DNA of 64,000 nt, taken from positions 1 to 64,000 of the forward strand of contig NZ_FOAG01000003.1 in the NCBI RefSeq assembly GCF_900109455.1. The letters run 5' to 3'. The first letter of the stretch is position 1. Each line of letters begins with the position of its first letter. The position numbers were made by a program, and so were the translations under genes. Below, one piece after another: positions 17,918-26,848 of the stretch. A model generated the notes under the pieces. That model saw only the letters and a list, made by a program, of their open reading frames with translations, was not told the DNA's origin and did no database searches. Source of the stretch: Roseovarius azorensis. Its GTDB lineage: Bacteria > Pseudomonadota > Alphaproteobacteria > Rhodobacterales > Rhodobacteraceae.

Positions 17918-19818
17918 TCCGCCGCCTCCGCCGATGTCCCGTCCGCCTCTGCCGCGCGCAGCCGCAGCACGAATTCCGCGCCCCCCTCGGGCGGATTGCA
18001 CACCTCCAGCGCGCCGCCGAAATCACGCACGATATTGTAGGAAATCGACAGGCCCAGCCCCAGCCCCTTGCCGACCCCCTTGGTCGAAAAGAACGGATCG
18101 AAAATCCGCGCCTGCAACTGCTCGGGCACGCCCGGCCCGTGATCGCGCAGGCTCAGCAGCACCTCGCCACCCGCGCGCCGCGCCATCAGATGCAGCCGCC
18201 GGTCCCCGGCCTCTTCGGTGGCATCGAGCGCATTGGTCAGCAGATTGACCAGCACCTGCTGCAACCGCACCGCCCCCGCCGTGACGCTCAGACCGGCAGG
18301 CGCAATATCCACGATCAGTTCCGCCCCCGCCTGTTCCAGCCGCCAGCCCAGCAGATCCTGCGCCTCCTGCACCACCCCTTCCAGCGCCACGGGGCGCAGC
18401 TTCTGATTGGGCTTGCGCGCGAAATTGCGCAGATGGCGGCTGATCCGGCCCATCCGCTCGACCATCCCCAGAATGTGGCCGATATTCCGCTTCGCCTCGG
18501 ACAGCTTGCCACGCTCCAGATAAAGACCGGCGTTCTCGGCATAATTGCGCGCCGCCGCCAGCGGCTGATTGAATTCATGGCTAAGTGCGGCCGACATCTG
18601 CCCCAGCGCCGCCAGCTTGCCCGCCTGCACCAGTTCGGCCTGCGTGTCACGCAGCCGTGCCTCGGTCGCGGTGCGCTCCTCCACCTCCTGCCGCAGCGCA
18701 CGGTTCGCTTGCGCCAGCTGCGCCGTGCGCTCCGAAACACGCCGCTCCAGTTGCACCTGCGTCGCCGCCTGCAATGCGATCCGCTCGGCCAGCTGCCGCC
18801 GCCGCAGCCAGACGATCAGCCCGGCAAACCCCGCCGCCCCCAGCCCCAGCAGGATCGCCGCCACCACCAGCAACGCCTGCTGCCGCGCCCCCGCCGTGGG
18901 GCTGAGCACCATCACCGTCCAGCCTGCATCGGCCATCGCCGCCTGCGTCAGCAGATATTCGGTCTCGGCACCGTCCTCCACCTCCGCCTGCAACAACGAG
19001 AACCCGCCTCGCAGATCGCTGCGCGTGGCCCGCACCACGCCCACCTCGGCATTGGCATAGCGCCGCGTCTCGCGGGTCCGCCGCGCCTCCTCGGGGCCAA
19101 GCGGAGAGAGCGCCCGGAACCGCCAGTCAGGCCGGTTCGACAGGAACACGATACCTTCGGGGTCCATCACCACGATCCGCAGATCGTTGCTCGCCCAGGC
19201 CATTTCGATCTCGTCGAGGTCGATCTTGATCACCAGCACCCCGCGCACCTGGTCACCCACATTGACCGGCGCGCCGAAATAATAACCGCGCTTGTTCGAC
19301 GTGGTGCCCAGCGCAAAGAACCGCCCCTCGCCGCCGCTGATCGCATCGCGGAAATAGGGGCGAAAGGCGAAATTGCCGCCGACAAAGGAATGCGGCTGAT
19401 CGAAGTTGCTCGCCGCCAGCGTCACCCCGTCGCGGTGCATCACGTAGATGTCCGACGCACCCAGCCGCCGCGCCGTCTCGCGCAGATACAGATTGGCCTG
19501 CCCGACCAGCGCCTGATCCTCCGGGGCGAGCAAGAGCGAACGCACCGCGCGCTCCTCGGCCAGCAGCCCCGGCAGCCGCTCGAACCGCGCCAGTTGTCCG
19601 CGCAGGCTGGCCTCGGCCAGCCGCAGCGTGTTCTCGCCGCGCTCCTGCAGATCGCCAAAGGTGATCTGGATCGCCCGCGCATAGATCGCTCCCGCCATGA
19701 GGCCCAGCACCACGAGCGCCGCCAGCACCGCCAGCCAGACAGAGGGCACACGCCCTTGGCCGCGCCTCGGCAGAGGTGCGGCGCGCGGATCGGCAGGATC
19801 GGCAAGAGATGGCGGCAT
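17914..19818 (-). CDS. dctB: DctB-like sensor histidine kinase
   Basis: Membrane sensor kinase, about 634 residues from the ATG at 19818. One membrane segment is at the N-terminus (WLAVLAALVVLGLMAGAIYA). A large periplasmic double-PAS/Cache-like region follows (FVGGNFAFRPYFRDAISGGEGRFFALGTTSNKRGYY is the DctB dicarboxylate-sensor pattern), then a second membrane segment (LLVVAAILLGLGAAGFAGLIVWL), a coiled coil, the H-box SHEFNQPLAA and an HATPase domain (LVNLLTNALDAT, GVGKGLGLGLSIS). The frame is open upstream to a TTG at 19899 and includes ATGs at 19851 and 19848. The start at 19818 is preferred because AAAAGG precedes it. Cotranscribed with dctD. Confidence 0.9.
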   Translation of the reverse strand: MPPSLADPADPRAAPLPRRGQGRVPSVWLAVLAALVVLGLMAGAIYARAIQITFGDLQERGENTLRLAEASLRGQLARFERLPGLLAEERAVRSLLLAPEDQALVGQANLYLRETARRLGASDIYVMHRDGVTLAASNFDQPHSFVGGNFAFRPYFRDAISGGEGRFFALGTTSNKRGYYFGAPVNVGDQVRGVLVIKIDLDEIEMAWASNDLRIVVMDPEGIVFLSNRPDWRFRALSPLGPEEARRTRETRRYANAEVGVVRATRSDLRGGFSLLQAEVEDGAETEYLLTQAAMADAGWTVMVLSPTAGARQQALLVVAAILLGLGAAGFAGLIVWLRRRQLAERIALQAATQVQLERRVSERTAQLAQANRALRQEVEERTATEARLRDTQAELVQAGKLAALGQMSAALSHEFNQPLAAARNYAENAGLYLERGKLSEAKRNIGHILGMVERMGRISRHLRNFARKPNQKLRPVALEGVVQEAQDLLGWRLEQAGAELIVDIAPAGLSVTAGAVRLQQVLVNLLTNALDATEEAGDRRLHLMARRAGGEVLLSLRDHGPGVPEQLQARIFDPFFSTKGVGKGLGLGLSISYNIVRDFGGALEVCNPPEGGAEFVLRLRAAEADGTSAEAAE

Positions 19819-19919
19819 GGTCAGGCCTTTTTGCAAGGCGCGTCGCATCATCGGCGCGGCGCGCCTTTTGGTTTTCGCCTCTGACCGTGCCCCGGTCAAG
19901 CGCCGGGCGCCCCCACCCC

Positions 19920-20345
19920 TCAGCCGAGGCGCGCCAGCCAGGCGTCGATCCCCGCCTGCGCCACCGCGCGGTCCTGTTCGGGCGTGCCGGAACTGACGCC
20001 GATGCCACCCACCACATCGCCGTCCACGCTGACCGGCAGACCGCCGCCCACCGTCATGAACCGCCCGCCGATCGCGGATACGATGCCCCAGACCGGCTGA
20101 CCCGGCTGGCTCAGCGCGCCATATTCATGTGTCGCCCGCCGCGCGCCCGCGGCGGTGAACGCCTTGTCGATGGCGATGGTGACCGAGGTCAGCTTGCCCC
20201 CGTCCATCCGCTCGAAGGCCAGCAGATGCCCCGCCTCGTCGGTGATCGCAATGCACATCGGCACGCCGATCCGGGCGGCATGCGCCCGCGCACCACCCAG
20301 AAGAACCCCGGCATCGGCCAGATCAAGCCGGCGAATCGTCATCAT
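19920..20345 (-). CDS. GlcG/HbpS-family protein
   Basis: A 141-residue protein of the GlcG/HbpS (DUF336) fold: ITDEAGHLLAFERMDGGKLTSVTIAIDKAFTAA, then GGRFMTVGGGLPVSVDGDVVGGIGVSSGTPEQD, both standard for the family. Members are found with glycolate oxidase genes or as haem-binding sensors (HbpS); the precise role here is unknown. There is no signal peptide. It lies 101 bp upstream of the dctB start on the same strand. Two adjacent ATGs (20345 and 20342) are possible starts. Confidence 0.85.
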   Translation of the reverse strand: MMTIRRLDLADAGVLLGGARAHAARIGVPMCIAITDEAGHLLAFERMDGGKLTSVTIAIDKAFTAAGARRATHEYGALSQPGQPVWGIVSAIGGRFMTVGGGLPVSVDGDVVGGIGVSSGTPEQDRAVAQAGIDAWLARLG

Positions 20346-20462
20346 TGGTCCACCTCCCCGCGCCGGTCAGACGCAACCGACCGCCCGGCCCAAGTCTCAC
20401 CCAGCCCCGAGTCGATTGCAACCGCCGCCGGGAAGGGGCCGGTGTCAGGATGATGCGGAACA

Positions 20463-20548
20463 TGGTGCCCAAGGCGAGACTCGAACTCGCACGCCCGCAA
20501 AGGCGGAGGATTTTGAATCCTCTGCGTCTACCATTCCGCCACTTGGGC
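20463..20548 (-). tRNA. tRNA-Leu(CAA)
   Basis: The minus strand folds as a class II tRNA: acceptor GCCCAAG pairs with CTTGGGC, the discriminator is A and CCA is encoded (20463-20465). The anticodon stem GAGGA/TCCTC holds the loop TTCAAAA with anticodon CAA. The long variable arm and the T-loop GTTCGAGTC are present. It would read UUG codons. Length is 86 bases including CCA. Confidence 0.95.
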
Positions 20549-20681
20549 ACAGCCCGATCTCTAGCGAAGGGCATTGCCTGCGTCCAGTGGTCCCGGCGGT
20601 TTTTTTGATCCCTGCCGCCATTTGCCTTGACCGCGGCGGCTCTGCATGCTGTGTCGCGGCAAATAAGCAAGAGACCCGCCC

Positions 20682-21260
20682 ATGATCAGAGCCTTGTACG
20701 ACTGGACCCTGCGCATGGCCGATCACCGCCACGCGCTCTGGGTTCTGGCCTTCGTTTCCTTCATCGAAAGCTCGGTGTTTCCGATCCCGCCCGATGTGCT
20801 GATGATCCCGATGATCCTCGCGCGCCCGTCGCGCGCCTGGCTGATCGCCACGGTGGCGCTGATTGCATCCGTTCTCGGCGGTCTGCTGGGCTATGCCATC
20901 GGCGCCTTCGCCTATCAGGAAATCGGCCAACCCATCCTCGCCGCCCTCGGCAAGGGCGACGCGATGGAAGCGTTCAGCACCCGTTTCAACGATTTCGGCT
21001 TCTGGGCGGTGCTGACCGCCGGGGTCACGCCCTTTCCCTACAAGGTCATCACCATCATGTCGGGCTGGACCGGCATGCCGCTCTTTACCTTCGTCGCCAC
21101 CTCGATCCTGGCGCGGGCGCTGCGGTTCTTTCTGGTGGCGGCGCTGCTGTGGAAATTCGGCGCGCCAATCCGCGATTTCATCGAGCGCCGCCTTGGCCTG
21201 CTGACCATTCTCTTTGTCGTGCTGCTGTTCGGCGGCTTTTATGCCACGAGGTTCCTATGA
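20682..21260 (+). CDS. YqaA/DedA-family (VTT-domain) membrane protein
   Basis: A 192-residue integral membrane protein with the SNARE-associated/VTT domain: FIESSVFPIPPDVLMIPMILARP near the N-terminus, GYAIGAFAYQEIGQPI, and the family's GVTPFPYKVITIMSGWTGM motif in the middle. DedA-superfamily proteins move or scramble lipids such as undecaprenyl phosphate; the YqaA branch is not well characterised. The stop overlaps the dsbB start (ATGA), so the two are translated together. Upstream is the divergently oriented tRNA-Leu. Confidence 0.88.
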   Translation: MIRALYDWTLRMADHRHALWVLAFVSFIESSVFPIPPDVLMIPMILARPSRAWLIATVALIASVLGGLLGYAIGAFAYQEIGQPILAALGKGDAMEAFSTRFNDFGFWAVLTAGVTPFPYKVITIMSGWTGMPLFTFVATSILARALRFFLVAALLWKFGAPIRDFIERRLGLLTILFVVLLFGGFYATRFL

Positions 21261-21724
21261 CCATGACCCGTCAGAAACAACTGATCCTGCTCGCCGCCTC
21301 CGGCTCTGCGGCGCTGATGCTGGGTGCGCTTGCCTTTCAGCACATCGGCGGCATGGCGCCTTGTTCGCTCTGCATCTGGCAGCGCTGGCCGCATGTCATC
21401 GCCATCGGTCTCGGGCTCGCGGCTCTTGTGGCGCTGCCGCGCCTCATGGCGCTTGGCGGGCTTCTGGCCGCGCTCGCCACCGCCGCGATCGGCAGCTATC
21501 ACACCGGGGTCGAGCGCGCCTGGTGGGAAGGGCCATCGACCTGCACCTCCTCCGACACGGCTGGGCTGAGTGCCGAGGATCTCTTTGAACAGATCATGGC
21601 CGCCCCCCTCGTGCGCTGCGACGAGGTGGCGTGGGAGATGCTCGGCCTCTCCATGGCCAGCTGGAACATGCTGGCGTCGCTGGCACTTGCCGGGCTGTGG
21701 CTCATGGCCCTGCGCGCCCGCTGA
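21257..21724 (+). CDS. dsbB: disulfide bond formation protein DsbB
   Basis: Inner-membrane quinone reductase that reoxidises periplasmic DsbA, 155 residues. Four hydrophobic segments are visible. The first periplasmic redox pair is CSLC (in GGMAPCSLCIWQRWPH) and the second is the Cys in PSTCTSSD with that in PLVRCDEVAW, so both catalytic disulfides are intact. The ATG at 21257 overlaps the preceding stop by four bases. The end is eight bases from the Lrp-type gene, which is convergent. Confidence 0.92.
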   Translation: MTMTRQKQLILLAASGSAALMLGALAFQHIGGMAPCSLCIWQRWPHVIAIGLGLAALVALPRLMALGGLLAALATAAIGSYHTGVERAWWEGPSTCTSSDTAGLSAEDLFEQIMAAPLVRCDEVAWEMLGLSMASWNMLASLALAGLWLMALRAR

Positions 21725-21732
21725 GACAGGCC

Positions 21733-22161
21733 TCAGCTGCCCGATTTCCACGTATTGAGCAGCAGGCTCGTCTCCGAATTCGCGATCCCGTCGAACCGCC
21801 GGATCTGCGCAAGCACCCTGTCCAGATCCTCCAGCGTCGGGGTGCCGATCTCGACGATCACATCCCACCGCCCGTTCGTGGTGTGGATCGCGCGCACAGC
21901 ACTCAGCCCGCCCAGTTGCCGGATGATCCGGTCGGTGCCGCGCCCCTCGATCCCCAGCATCATCAGCCCGCGCACCGGATCGCGCGCCGTATCGCCGCGC
22001 AGCACCACCGTGAACCCGACGATATCGCCGCTCGCGCGCAAGCGCTCGATCCGCGCCCGCACGGTCGTCCGCGACACCCCCAGCCCGATCGCCAGATCCG
22101 ACAGCGAAGCACGCGCATCGTGCCGCAACGCCGAGATCAGTTTCTGATCCACATCATCCAT
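21733..22161 (-). CDS. Lrp/AsnC-family transcriptional regulator
   Basis: A 142-residue regulator: N-terminal winged helix (DDVDQKLISALRHDARASLSDLAIGLGVSRTTVRARIERL) and a C-terminal RAM ligand-binding domain (GLMMLGIEGRGTDRIIRQLGGLSAVRAIHTTNGRWDVIVEIG). The start MDDVDQK at 22161 is the usual N-terminus; the frame continues to 22209 without a ribosome site. It is divergent from arginase and ornithine cyclodeaminase with 121 bp between the starts, so it most likely controls arginine or ornithine catabolism and responds to one of those amino acids. That assignment is from position. Confidence 0.92.
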   Translation of the reverse strand: MDDVDQKLISALRHDARASLSDLAIGLGVSRTTVRARIERLRASGDIVGFTVVLRGDTARDPVRGLMMLGIEGRGTDRIIRQLGGLSAVRAIHTTNGRWDVIVEIGTPTLEDLDRVLAQIRRFDGIANSETSLLLNTWKSGS

Positions 22162-22282
22162 TTCGAAACTTATCCAATCCGATTTGCATAGATATGCCTC
22201 GTTTAGCACGAAAGAGCGGCTTCAATTCAACTCGAATCGGCAGCATTCTGGCCGGGACTCACAGAACCGGACGGATCCCCCA

Positions 22283-23212
22283 ATGACCTCGCAAAGCATC
22301 ATCCTCATCGGCGCCCCCGTCGACAGCGGCAAGGATCGCCGCGGTTGCCTCATGGGCCCGGACGCCTATCGCACCGCGGGCCTGGCCGAGGCGCTGACTG
22401 ACCTGGGCCACCGCGTCACCGACCGGGGCAACCTTGCCCCTGCCTCCACCATGCCCGACTCGGACATGCCGCGCCATATCCATGCCCCCGCCGAAACTGC
22501 CGGCTGGACCGCCGCGATCATGGCGGAGGCAGAAACCGCGATGCAGGACAGCCTGCCGATCTTCTTGGGTGGCGATCACAGCCTCTCGCTCGGCTCTGTC
22601 ACCGGCGTGGCCAATGACGCCGCCGCCCGCAACCGGCCGCAATTCGTGCTCTGGCTGGATGCGCACAGCGATTTTCACACGCCGCAATCCACCGGCTCGG
22701 GCAATCTGCACGGCACGCCGCTGGGCTATGCCACCGGGCGCGCGGGCTTTCACGGCTTTCCGCCCGTGCCCCATCCGGTGCCCGAGGCCAACATCTGCAT
22801 CCTCGGCCTGCGCTCTGTCGATCAGGCCGAGCGCGAGGCCCTGCAGGCCACGCAGATCCGCTGCCACGACATGCGCGAGATCGACGAACGCGGCATCGCC
22901 CGCCCGCTGGCGGAATTTCTCGACACCGTGGCATCGGCCAGGGGCGCGCTGCATGTCTCGCTCGATGTCGATTTCCTCGACCCCTCCTTTGCCCCCGCCG
23001 TCGGCACCACCGTGCCCGGTGGCGCCACCATCCGCGAGGCGCATCTGGTGATGGAGATGATCTGCGACTCGGGTCTGATGACCTCGCTCGATCTGGTGGA
23101 ACTCAACCCCTTTCTGGATGACCGCGGACGCACCGCGCAGGTCATGGTCGATCTCGCCGCCTCGGCGCTTGGCCGTCGCGTCTTCGACCGCCCGACACAG
23201 GCTTTCAGCTGA
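22283..23212 (+). CDS. rocF: arginase
   Basis: Mn-dependent ureohydrolase converting arginine to ornithine and urea, 309 residues. All metal-site motifs are present: GGDHS (H99), DAHSDFH (D126, H128, D130) and SLDVDFLDP with the two later Asp ligands; the C-terminus has SLDLVELNPFLDDRGRTAQ. The presence of GSGNLHGTPLGYA after the DAHSDFH motif and the downstream ornithine cyclodeaminase favour arginase over agmatinase. ATG at 22283 is used; the upstream frame to 22184 overlaps the regulator's promoter region. Cotranscribed with the next gene, 11 bp away. Confidence 0.93.
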   Translation: MTSQSIILIGAPVDSGKDRRGCLMGPDAYRTAGLAEALTDLGHRVTDRGNLAPASTMPDSDMPRHIHAPAETAGWTAAIMAEAETAMQDSLPIFLGGDHSLSLGSVTGVANDAAARNRPQFVLWLDAHSDFHTPQSTGSGNLHGTPLGYATGRAGFHGFPPVPHPVPEANICILGLRSVDQAEREALQATQIRCHDMREIDERGIARPLAEFLDTVASARGALHVSLDVDFLDPSFAPAVGTTVPGGATIREAHLVMEMICDSGLMTSLDLVELNPFLDDRGRTAQVMVDLAASALGRRVFDRPTQAFS

Positions 23213-23223
23213 GGATGACACCG

Positions 23224-24273
23224 ATGACCCTCTCCCCCTCCGACAAGGCGCTCGTGCCCTTCGTTTCCGTCGACAACATGATGAAACTGGTCCACCACAT
23301 CGGGGTAGAACCGATGCTGCGCGGGCTGGCCGACTATATCGAGGCCGATTTCCGCCGCTGGGAACTGTTCGACAAGACGCCGCGCATCGCCTCGCATTCC
23401 GCCGAAGGGGTGATCGAGCTCATGCCCACCTCGGATGGCGAGGTCTACGGTTTCAAATACGTCAACGGCCACCCCAAGAACACCCGCGAGGGGCTACAGA
23501 CCGTCACCGCCTTCGGTCTGCTGGCCAATGTCGGCAACGGCTACCCGGTGCTCCTGTCGGAAATGACCGTGCTGACCGCGCTGCGCACCGCCGCCACCTC
23601 GGCCATGGTGGCGAAATACCTCGCCCCGCGCGACGCCGACACCATGGCGATGATCGGCAACGGCGCGCAGTCCGAATTCCAGAGCCTCGCGATGAAGGCG
23701 ATCTGTGGCCTGAAATCCGTCCGCCTCTACGACATCGACCCCGCCGCCACCGAAAAGGCCGCGCGCAACCTGACCGGCATGGGCCTCGATGTGGTCGCTT
23801 GCCGCTCGGCCGAGGACAGCATGGAGGGCGCGCAGATCATCACCACCTGCACGGCGGACAAGCAATATGCCACGATCCTGACCGACAACATGGTCGGCGC
23901 GGGCGTGCATATCAACGCCATCGGCGGCGACTGCCCGGGCAAGACCGAGCTTGCCCCCGGCGTGCTGCACCGCTCGACGATCTTTGTCGAATATCCCGAA
24001 CAGACCCGGATCGAGGGCGAGATCCAGCAGCTTGCCCCCGACCACCCGGTGACAGAGATGTGGCAGGTCATCAACGGCACCGCCAGGGGCCGCACCAGCC
24101 CGGAAGAGATCACGCTTTTCGACAGCGTCGGCTTTGCGATCGAGGATTTCAGCGCCCTGCGCTACGTGCGCGATCATATCGCGGGCACCGATCTCTACAT
24201 GGATCTCGACCTGCTCGCCGACCCCGACGATCCCCGCGACCTTTTCGGCATGTTATTGCGCGCGGGGGGCTGA
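23224..24273 (+). CDS. ornithine cyclodeaminase
   Basis: Converts ornithine to proline and ammonia using bound NAD. The 349-residue protein carries the OCD/mu-crystallin fold: substrate-side motifs (YGFKYVNGHPKNTREGLQTV, LLSEMTVLTALRTAATSAM) and the Rossmann region MIGNGAQSEFQSLAM, with HINAIGGDCPGKTEL near the NAD site. GAGG at 23211-23214 is nine bases before the ATG at 23224; the earlier ATG at 23215 directly abuts it and is unlikely. Together with arginase this makes a two-step arginine-to-proline route and releases urea. Confidence 0.93.
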   Translation: MTLSPSDKALVPFVSVDNMMKLVHHIGVEPMLRGLADYIEADFRRWELFDKTPRIASHSAEGVIELMPTSDGEVYGFKYVNGHPKNTREGLQTVTAFGLLANVGNGYPVLLSEMTVLTALRTAATSAMVAKYLAPRDADTMAMIGNGAQSEFQSLAMKAICGLKSVRLYDIDPAATEKAARNLTGMGLDVVACRSAEDSMEGAQIITTCTADKQYATILTDNMVGAGVHINAIGGDCPGKTELAPGVLHRSTIFVEYPEQTRIEGEIQQLAPDHPVTEMWQVINGTARGRTSPEEITLFDSVGFAIEDFSALRYVRDHIAGTDLYMDLDLLADPDDPRDLFGMLLRAGG

Positions 24274-24349
24274 GGGCAGGCCACCGGGTTGATCCCGCAA
24301 CGTGCATCTGTCATAGGCGGCAGCAACTTTCCACTTAAACGGTAGTTGC

Positions 24350-25246
24350 ATGAACAATCTGATCGTCACCTCCATCCCGCCGGTCTTTTCCCGCAAGGAT
24401 GCACAGGGCAACGAGATCGGTGATGATTACCTCACGCGCTGCGTGCAATCATGGCGCGCCTGCGGGTTTGACCCGGTGACCGTCAACTCCGTGAACGAAC
24501 CGCTGCATCCGCTGATCGACGACCTTGGCGTCAAGGTGCTGCGCGTGCCGCGCGACGCGCGCGCGATCACCGGGCGTCCGCATGTGTTTCTCGGCGACCT
24601 GCTCGACGCCGCGCGCACGCTGTCGCGCGAGCGGGTGTTCATCGTCAACGCCGATATCGAACTCGAAATGACACCAGAGGCGCGCGCCCGCCTCGAAACC
24701 CTTGGCCCGATGCAGGCCGTGGCCGTGCGCCGACGCGATCATACCGGCGACAAGACCACGGCGGAACCGCCCTATGACTGCGGTATCGACCTCTTCGGGG
24801 CCGGGCATGCGGTGCTCGCGGATATCGACTGCGGTGATCTCGTGTTCGGCATGCCGTGGTGGGACCATTTCATGCCCATGATGCTGCTGTGGCGTGGCGC
24901 GGATTTCGTGGACAACACAGGCGTGAACGTCTGGCATCTCGATCACGACGGACGCTGGAACAAAAAGCAATATGTCAGCTCAGGGCAGGAATTCATCCGC
25001 CTGCTCGACGCGACGCCGCAGAAATTCAAACGCAACCCCGTGGTCGACCGGCACGCGGCGCAACTGATGCGCATCCGGCGCGGCGATTACGGATCGTCCC
25101 TGCCGCGCAGGATCGAGGCGCGGCTCTTTGCAATGCTTCTGCCGTTTTCCAAGACGCATACCCGCAGGGTCTTGCGCGAGACCTCGCTCAGCAATACCAC
25201 CCTTCTCGACAGGATCACGGAGCACCAAACACATTCAAGACCCTAG
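24350..25246 (+). CDS. unknown protein, glycosyltransferase-like
   Basis: A 298-residue soluble protein that I cannot place in a named family. It begins MNNLIVTSIPPVFSRKD, and residues 90-105 read RVFIVNADIELEM, which resembles the nucleotide-sugar-binding DxD region of a GT-A glycosyltransferase. Other notable stretches are PYDCGIDLFGAGHAVL and FGMPWWDHFMPMMLLWRG. The gene directly downstream is a family 2 glycosyltransferase, so a joint role in a surface glycan is plausible. It starts 76 bp after ornithine cyclodeaminase and has no strong ribosome site. Function is inferred from one motif and the neighbour. Confidence 0.6.
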   Translation: MNNLIVTSIPPVFSRKDAQGNEIGDDYLTRCVQSWRACGFDPVTVNSVNEPLHPLIDDLGVKVLRVPRDARAITGRPHVFLGDLLDAARTLSRERVFIVNADIELEMTPEARARLETLGPMQAVAVRRRDHTGDKTTAEPPYDCGIDLFGAGHAVLADIDCGDLVFGMPWWDHFMPMMLLWRGADFVDNTGVNVWHLDHDGRWNKKQYVSSGQEFIRLLDATPQKFKRNPVVDRHAAQLMRIRRGDYGSSLPRRIEARLFAMLLPFSKTHTRRVLRETSLSNTTLLDRITEHQTHSRP

Positions 25247-25297
25247 CAGCGATGCTACCGGGGCTTCAGGCATGGTCATCTGACGGAAAAAGCCGCA

Positions 25298-25317
25298 TCC
25301 TGATCATTACATCAGGA
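25298..25317. other. perfect 7-bp hairpin upstream of glycosyltransferase
   Basis: TCCTGAT (25298-25304) and ATCAGGA (25311-25317) enclose a six-base loop in the 106-bp gap between the two glycosyltransferase-like genes, 35 bp before the second start codon. No U-tract follows, so it is more likely an operator or an mRNA stem than a terminator. Confidence 0.4.
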
Positions 25318-25352
25318 CAGCATCGCATACCTGTAAAATGAATTGAGAGATC

Positions 25353-26180
25353 ATGGATTTCACCATCATCATTCCGGTCTTTAACGCCGGACCCAAGATC
25401 AACCTGACCATCGATAGCCTGCTCGCGCAGACCGCCCTCGCGGCGGGAACGGCGCGTCTCAACTGCCTTGTCGTCGATGGCGGCTCGACCGATGACACGG
25501 TTGCCCGCGTCAGGGCCTATGACAACCCGGCCCTTTCCGTGATCTCAGAGCCGGACGAGGGCATGTATGACGCTCTGGCAAAGGGGCTTGCCCGGGCAAC
25601 CGGCGACGTGACAGGCTATATGCCCGCAGGCGAAACCTATGACCCCCATGCGTTTGCCGTGGTGACCGAGGTGCTGACCCGATACCCGCAAATCCAGTGG
25701 CTCACCGGGCAGGAGGTTGTGCGCAACGCGGATCGCCAGATCGTCGGTTGCCGCGTGCCGCATCCGTTCCACCAGCGGTTCTTCGATTGCGGCATGTACG
25801 GCACCCTGCTGACGGTGTTGCAGCAGGAAAGCACCTTGTGGCGCACCGACTTCAACCGGCATCTCGATCTGGATCGGCTCCGGACATGCAGACTCGCCGG
25901 AGATTATTTTCTCTGGCGTTCGCTCGCGCAACATCACCCGCTTTATGTCATCGACACGCATATCGGTTCGTTCACCGTTGAGCCTGATCAACTTTCTCAA
26001 CAGATCCCTGGCGCCTACCGCAAGGAGCTTCGCACGCTCAGGCGCCGCCCCTTCACCTGGGAGCGGATCCTCGTGCTGGCCTATCGGTCCTACGTGAAAT
26101 GCGCTCGTGTGCGCAAGACGGCGCGCCGCATGATCTGCTACAGCTTCGCCCACAACGAATGGCGTCTCACCCGCCTCTGA
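25353..26180 (+). CDS. family 2 glycosyltransferase
   Basis: A 275-residue GT-A glycosyltransferase. The N-terminus is diagnostic: DFTIIIPVFNAGPKINLTIDSLLAQ, then CLVVDGGSTDDTVARV and ISEPDEGMYDALAKGLARATGDVTGYM, the arrangement typical of family 2 enzymes that add sugars to lipopolysaccharide or capsule. The usual acceptor-side ED is not obvious. There is no membrane segment. GAGAG precedes the ATG. It probably works with the preceding gene; the acceptor and sugar are unknown. Confidence 0.85.
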   Translation: MDFTIIIPVFNAGPKINLTIDSLLAQTALAAGTARLNCLVVDGGSTDDTVARVRAYDNPALSVISEPDEGMYDALAKGLARATGDVTGYMPAGETYDPHAFAVVTEVLTRYPQIQWLTGQEVVRNADRQIVGCRVPHPFHQRFFDCGMYGTLLTVLQQESTLWRTDFNRHLDLDRLRTCRLAGDYFLWRSLAQHHPLYVIDTHIGSFTVEPDQLSQQIPGAYRKELRTLRRRPFTWERILVLAYRSYVKCARVRKTARRMICYSFAHNEWRLTRL

Positions 26181-26272
26181 CCCCACCCCATACGGCACAG
26201 TCCGGAACCATGCCCGAACCCGGCCCACGCTCAGCGCTTGGCAAGCCGGTGCGGCGCGCGTAACCTGCCGCC

Positions 26273-26809
26273 ATGCTGACGCTTGATCCCGCCGCCTCGC
26301 ACCTTCTGGTGATCGACTTTCAGGCCCGCCTGATGCCCGCCATCCCCGACGGGCCCGCCCTTGTGCGCAATGCCCGCCGCCTGATCACCGCCGCGCGCCG
26401 CCTGCAGGTGCCGATCAGCTATACCGAACAGAACCCGCGCGGCCTCGGGGCCACCCTGCCCGACCTTGCCCCGCAACCCGGCGAGACGGTGCTGGCCAAG
26501 ATGACCTTCGACGCCTGCCGCAGCGATGCCGTCGCCCGGCATCTCGACGACGGGCGCGAGATCGTCGTCACCGGCTGCGAGGCGCATGTCTGCGTGCTGC
26601 AAACCGTTCTGGGCCTGCTCGACGCGGGCCGCCGCGTGCAGGTGGTGGCGGACGCCATCGGGTCGCGTATGGCGCTCAACCGCGACACCGCACTGACCCG
26701 TATGGAACGGCACGGCGCGGGGATCGTGACCACGGAAATGGTGATCTTCGAATGGCTCGGCACGGCGGACCACCCCGATTTCCGCGAGATCGTGGCGCTG
26801 ATCAAGTAG
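26273..26809 (+). CDS. isochorismatase-family cysteine hydrolase
   Basis: A 178-residue hydrolase of the isochorismatase-like fold. The catalytic triad is visible: D15 in LLVIDFQARLMP, K76 in VLAKMTFDAC and nucleophile C107 in VTGCEAHVCVLQTVLGLL. It resembles the YcaC/MAR1-type subgroup rather than true isochorismatase, since no siderophore genes are nearby. The substrate is probably an amide or a small acyl compound, unknown. No strong ribosome site precedes the ATG. The downstream gap holds copy A of the dispersed repeat. Confidence 0.85.
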   Translation: MLTLDPAASHLLVIDFQARLMPAIPDGPALVRNARRLITAARRLQVPISYTEQNPRGLGATLPDLAPQPGETVLAKMTFDACRSDAVARHLDDGREIVVTGCEAHVCVLQTVLGLLDAGRRVQVVADAIGSRMALNRDTALTRMERHGAGIVTTEMVIFEWLGTADHPDFREIVALIK

Positions 26810-26848
26810 GGCAGGACGGGGGCGGCAGCGCCACAGATGGCCTGATGC

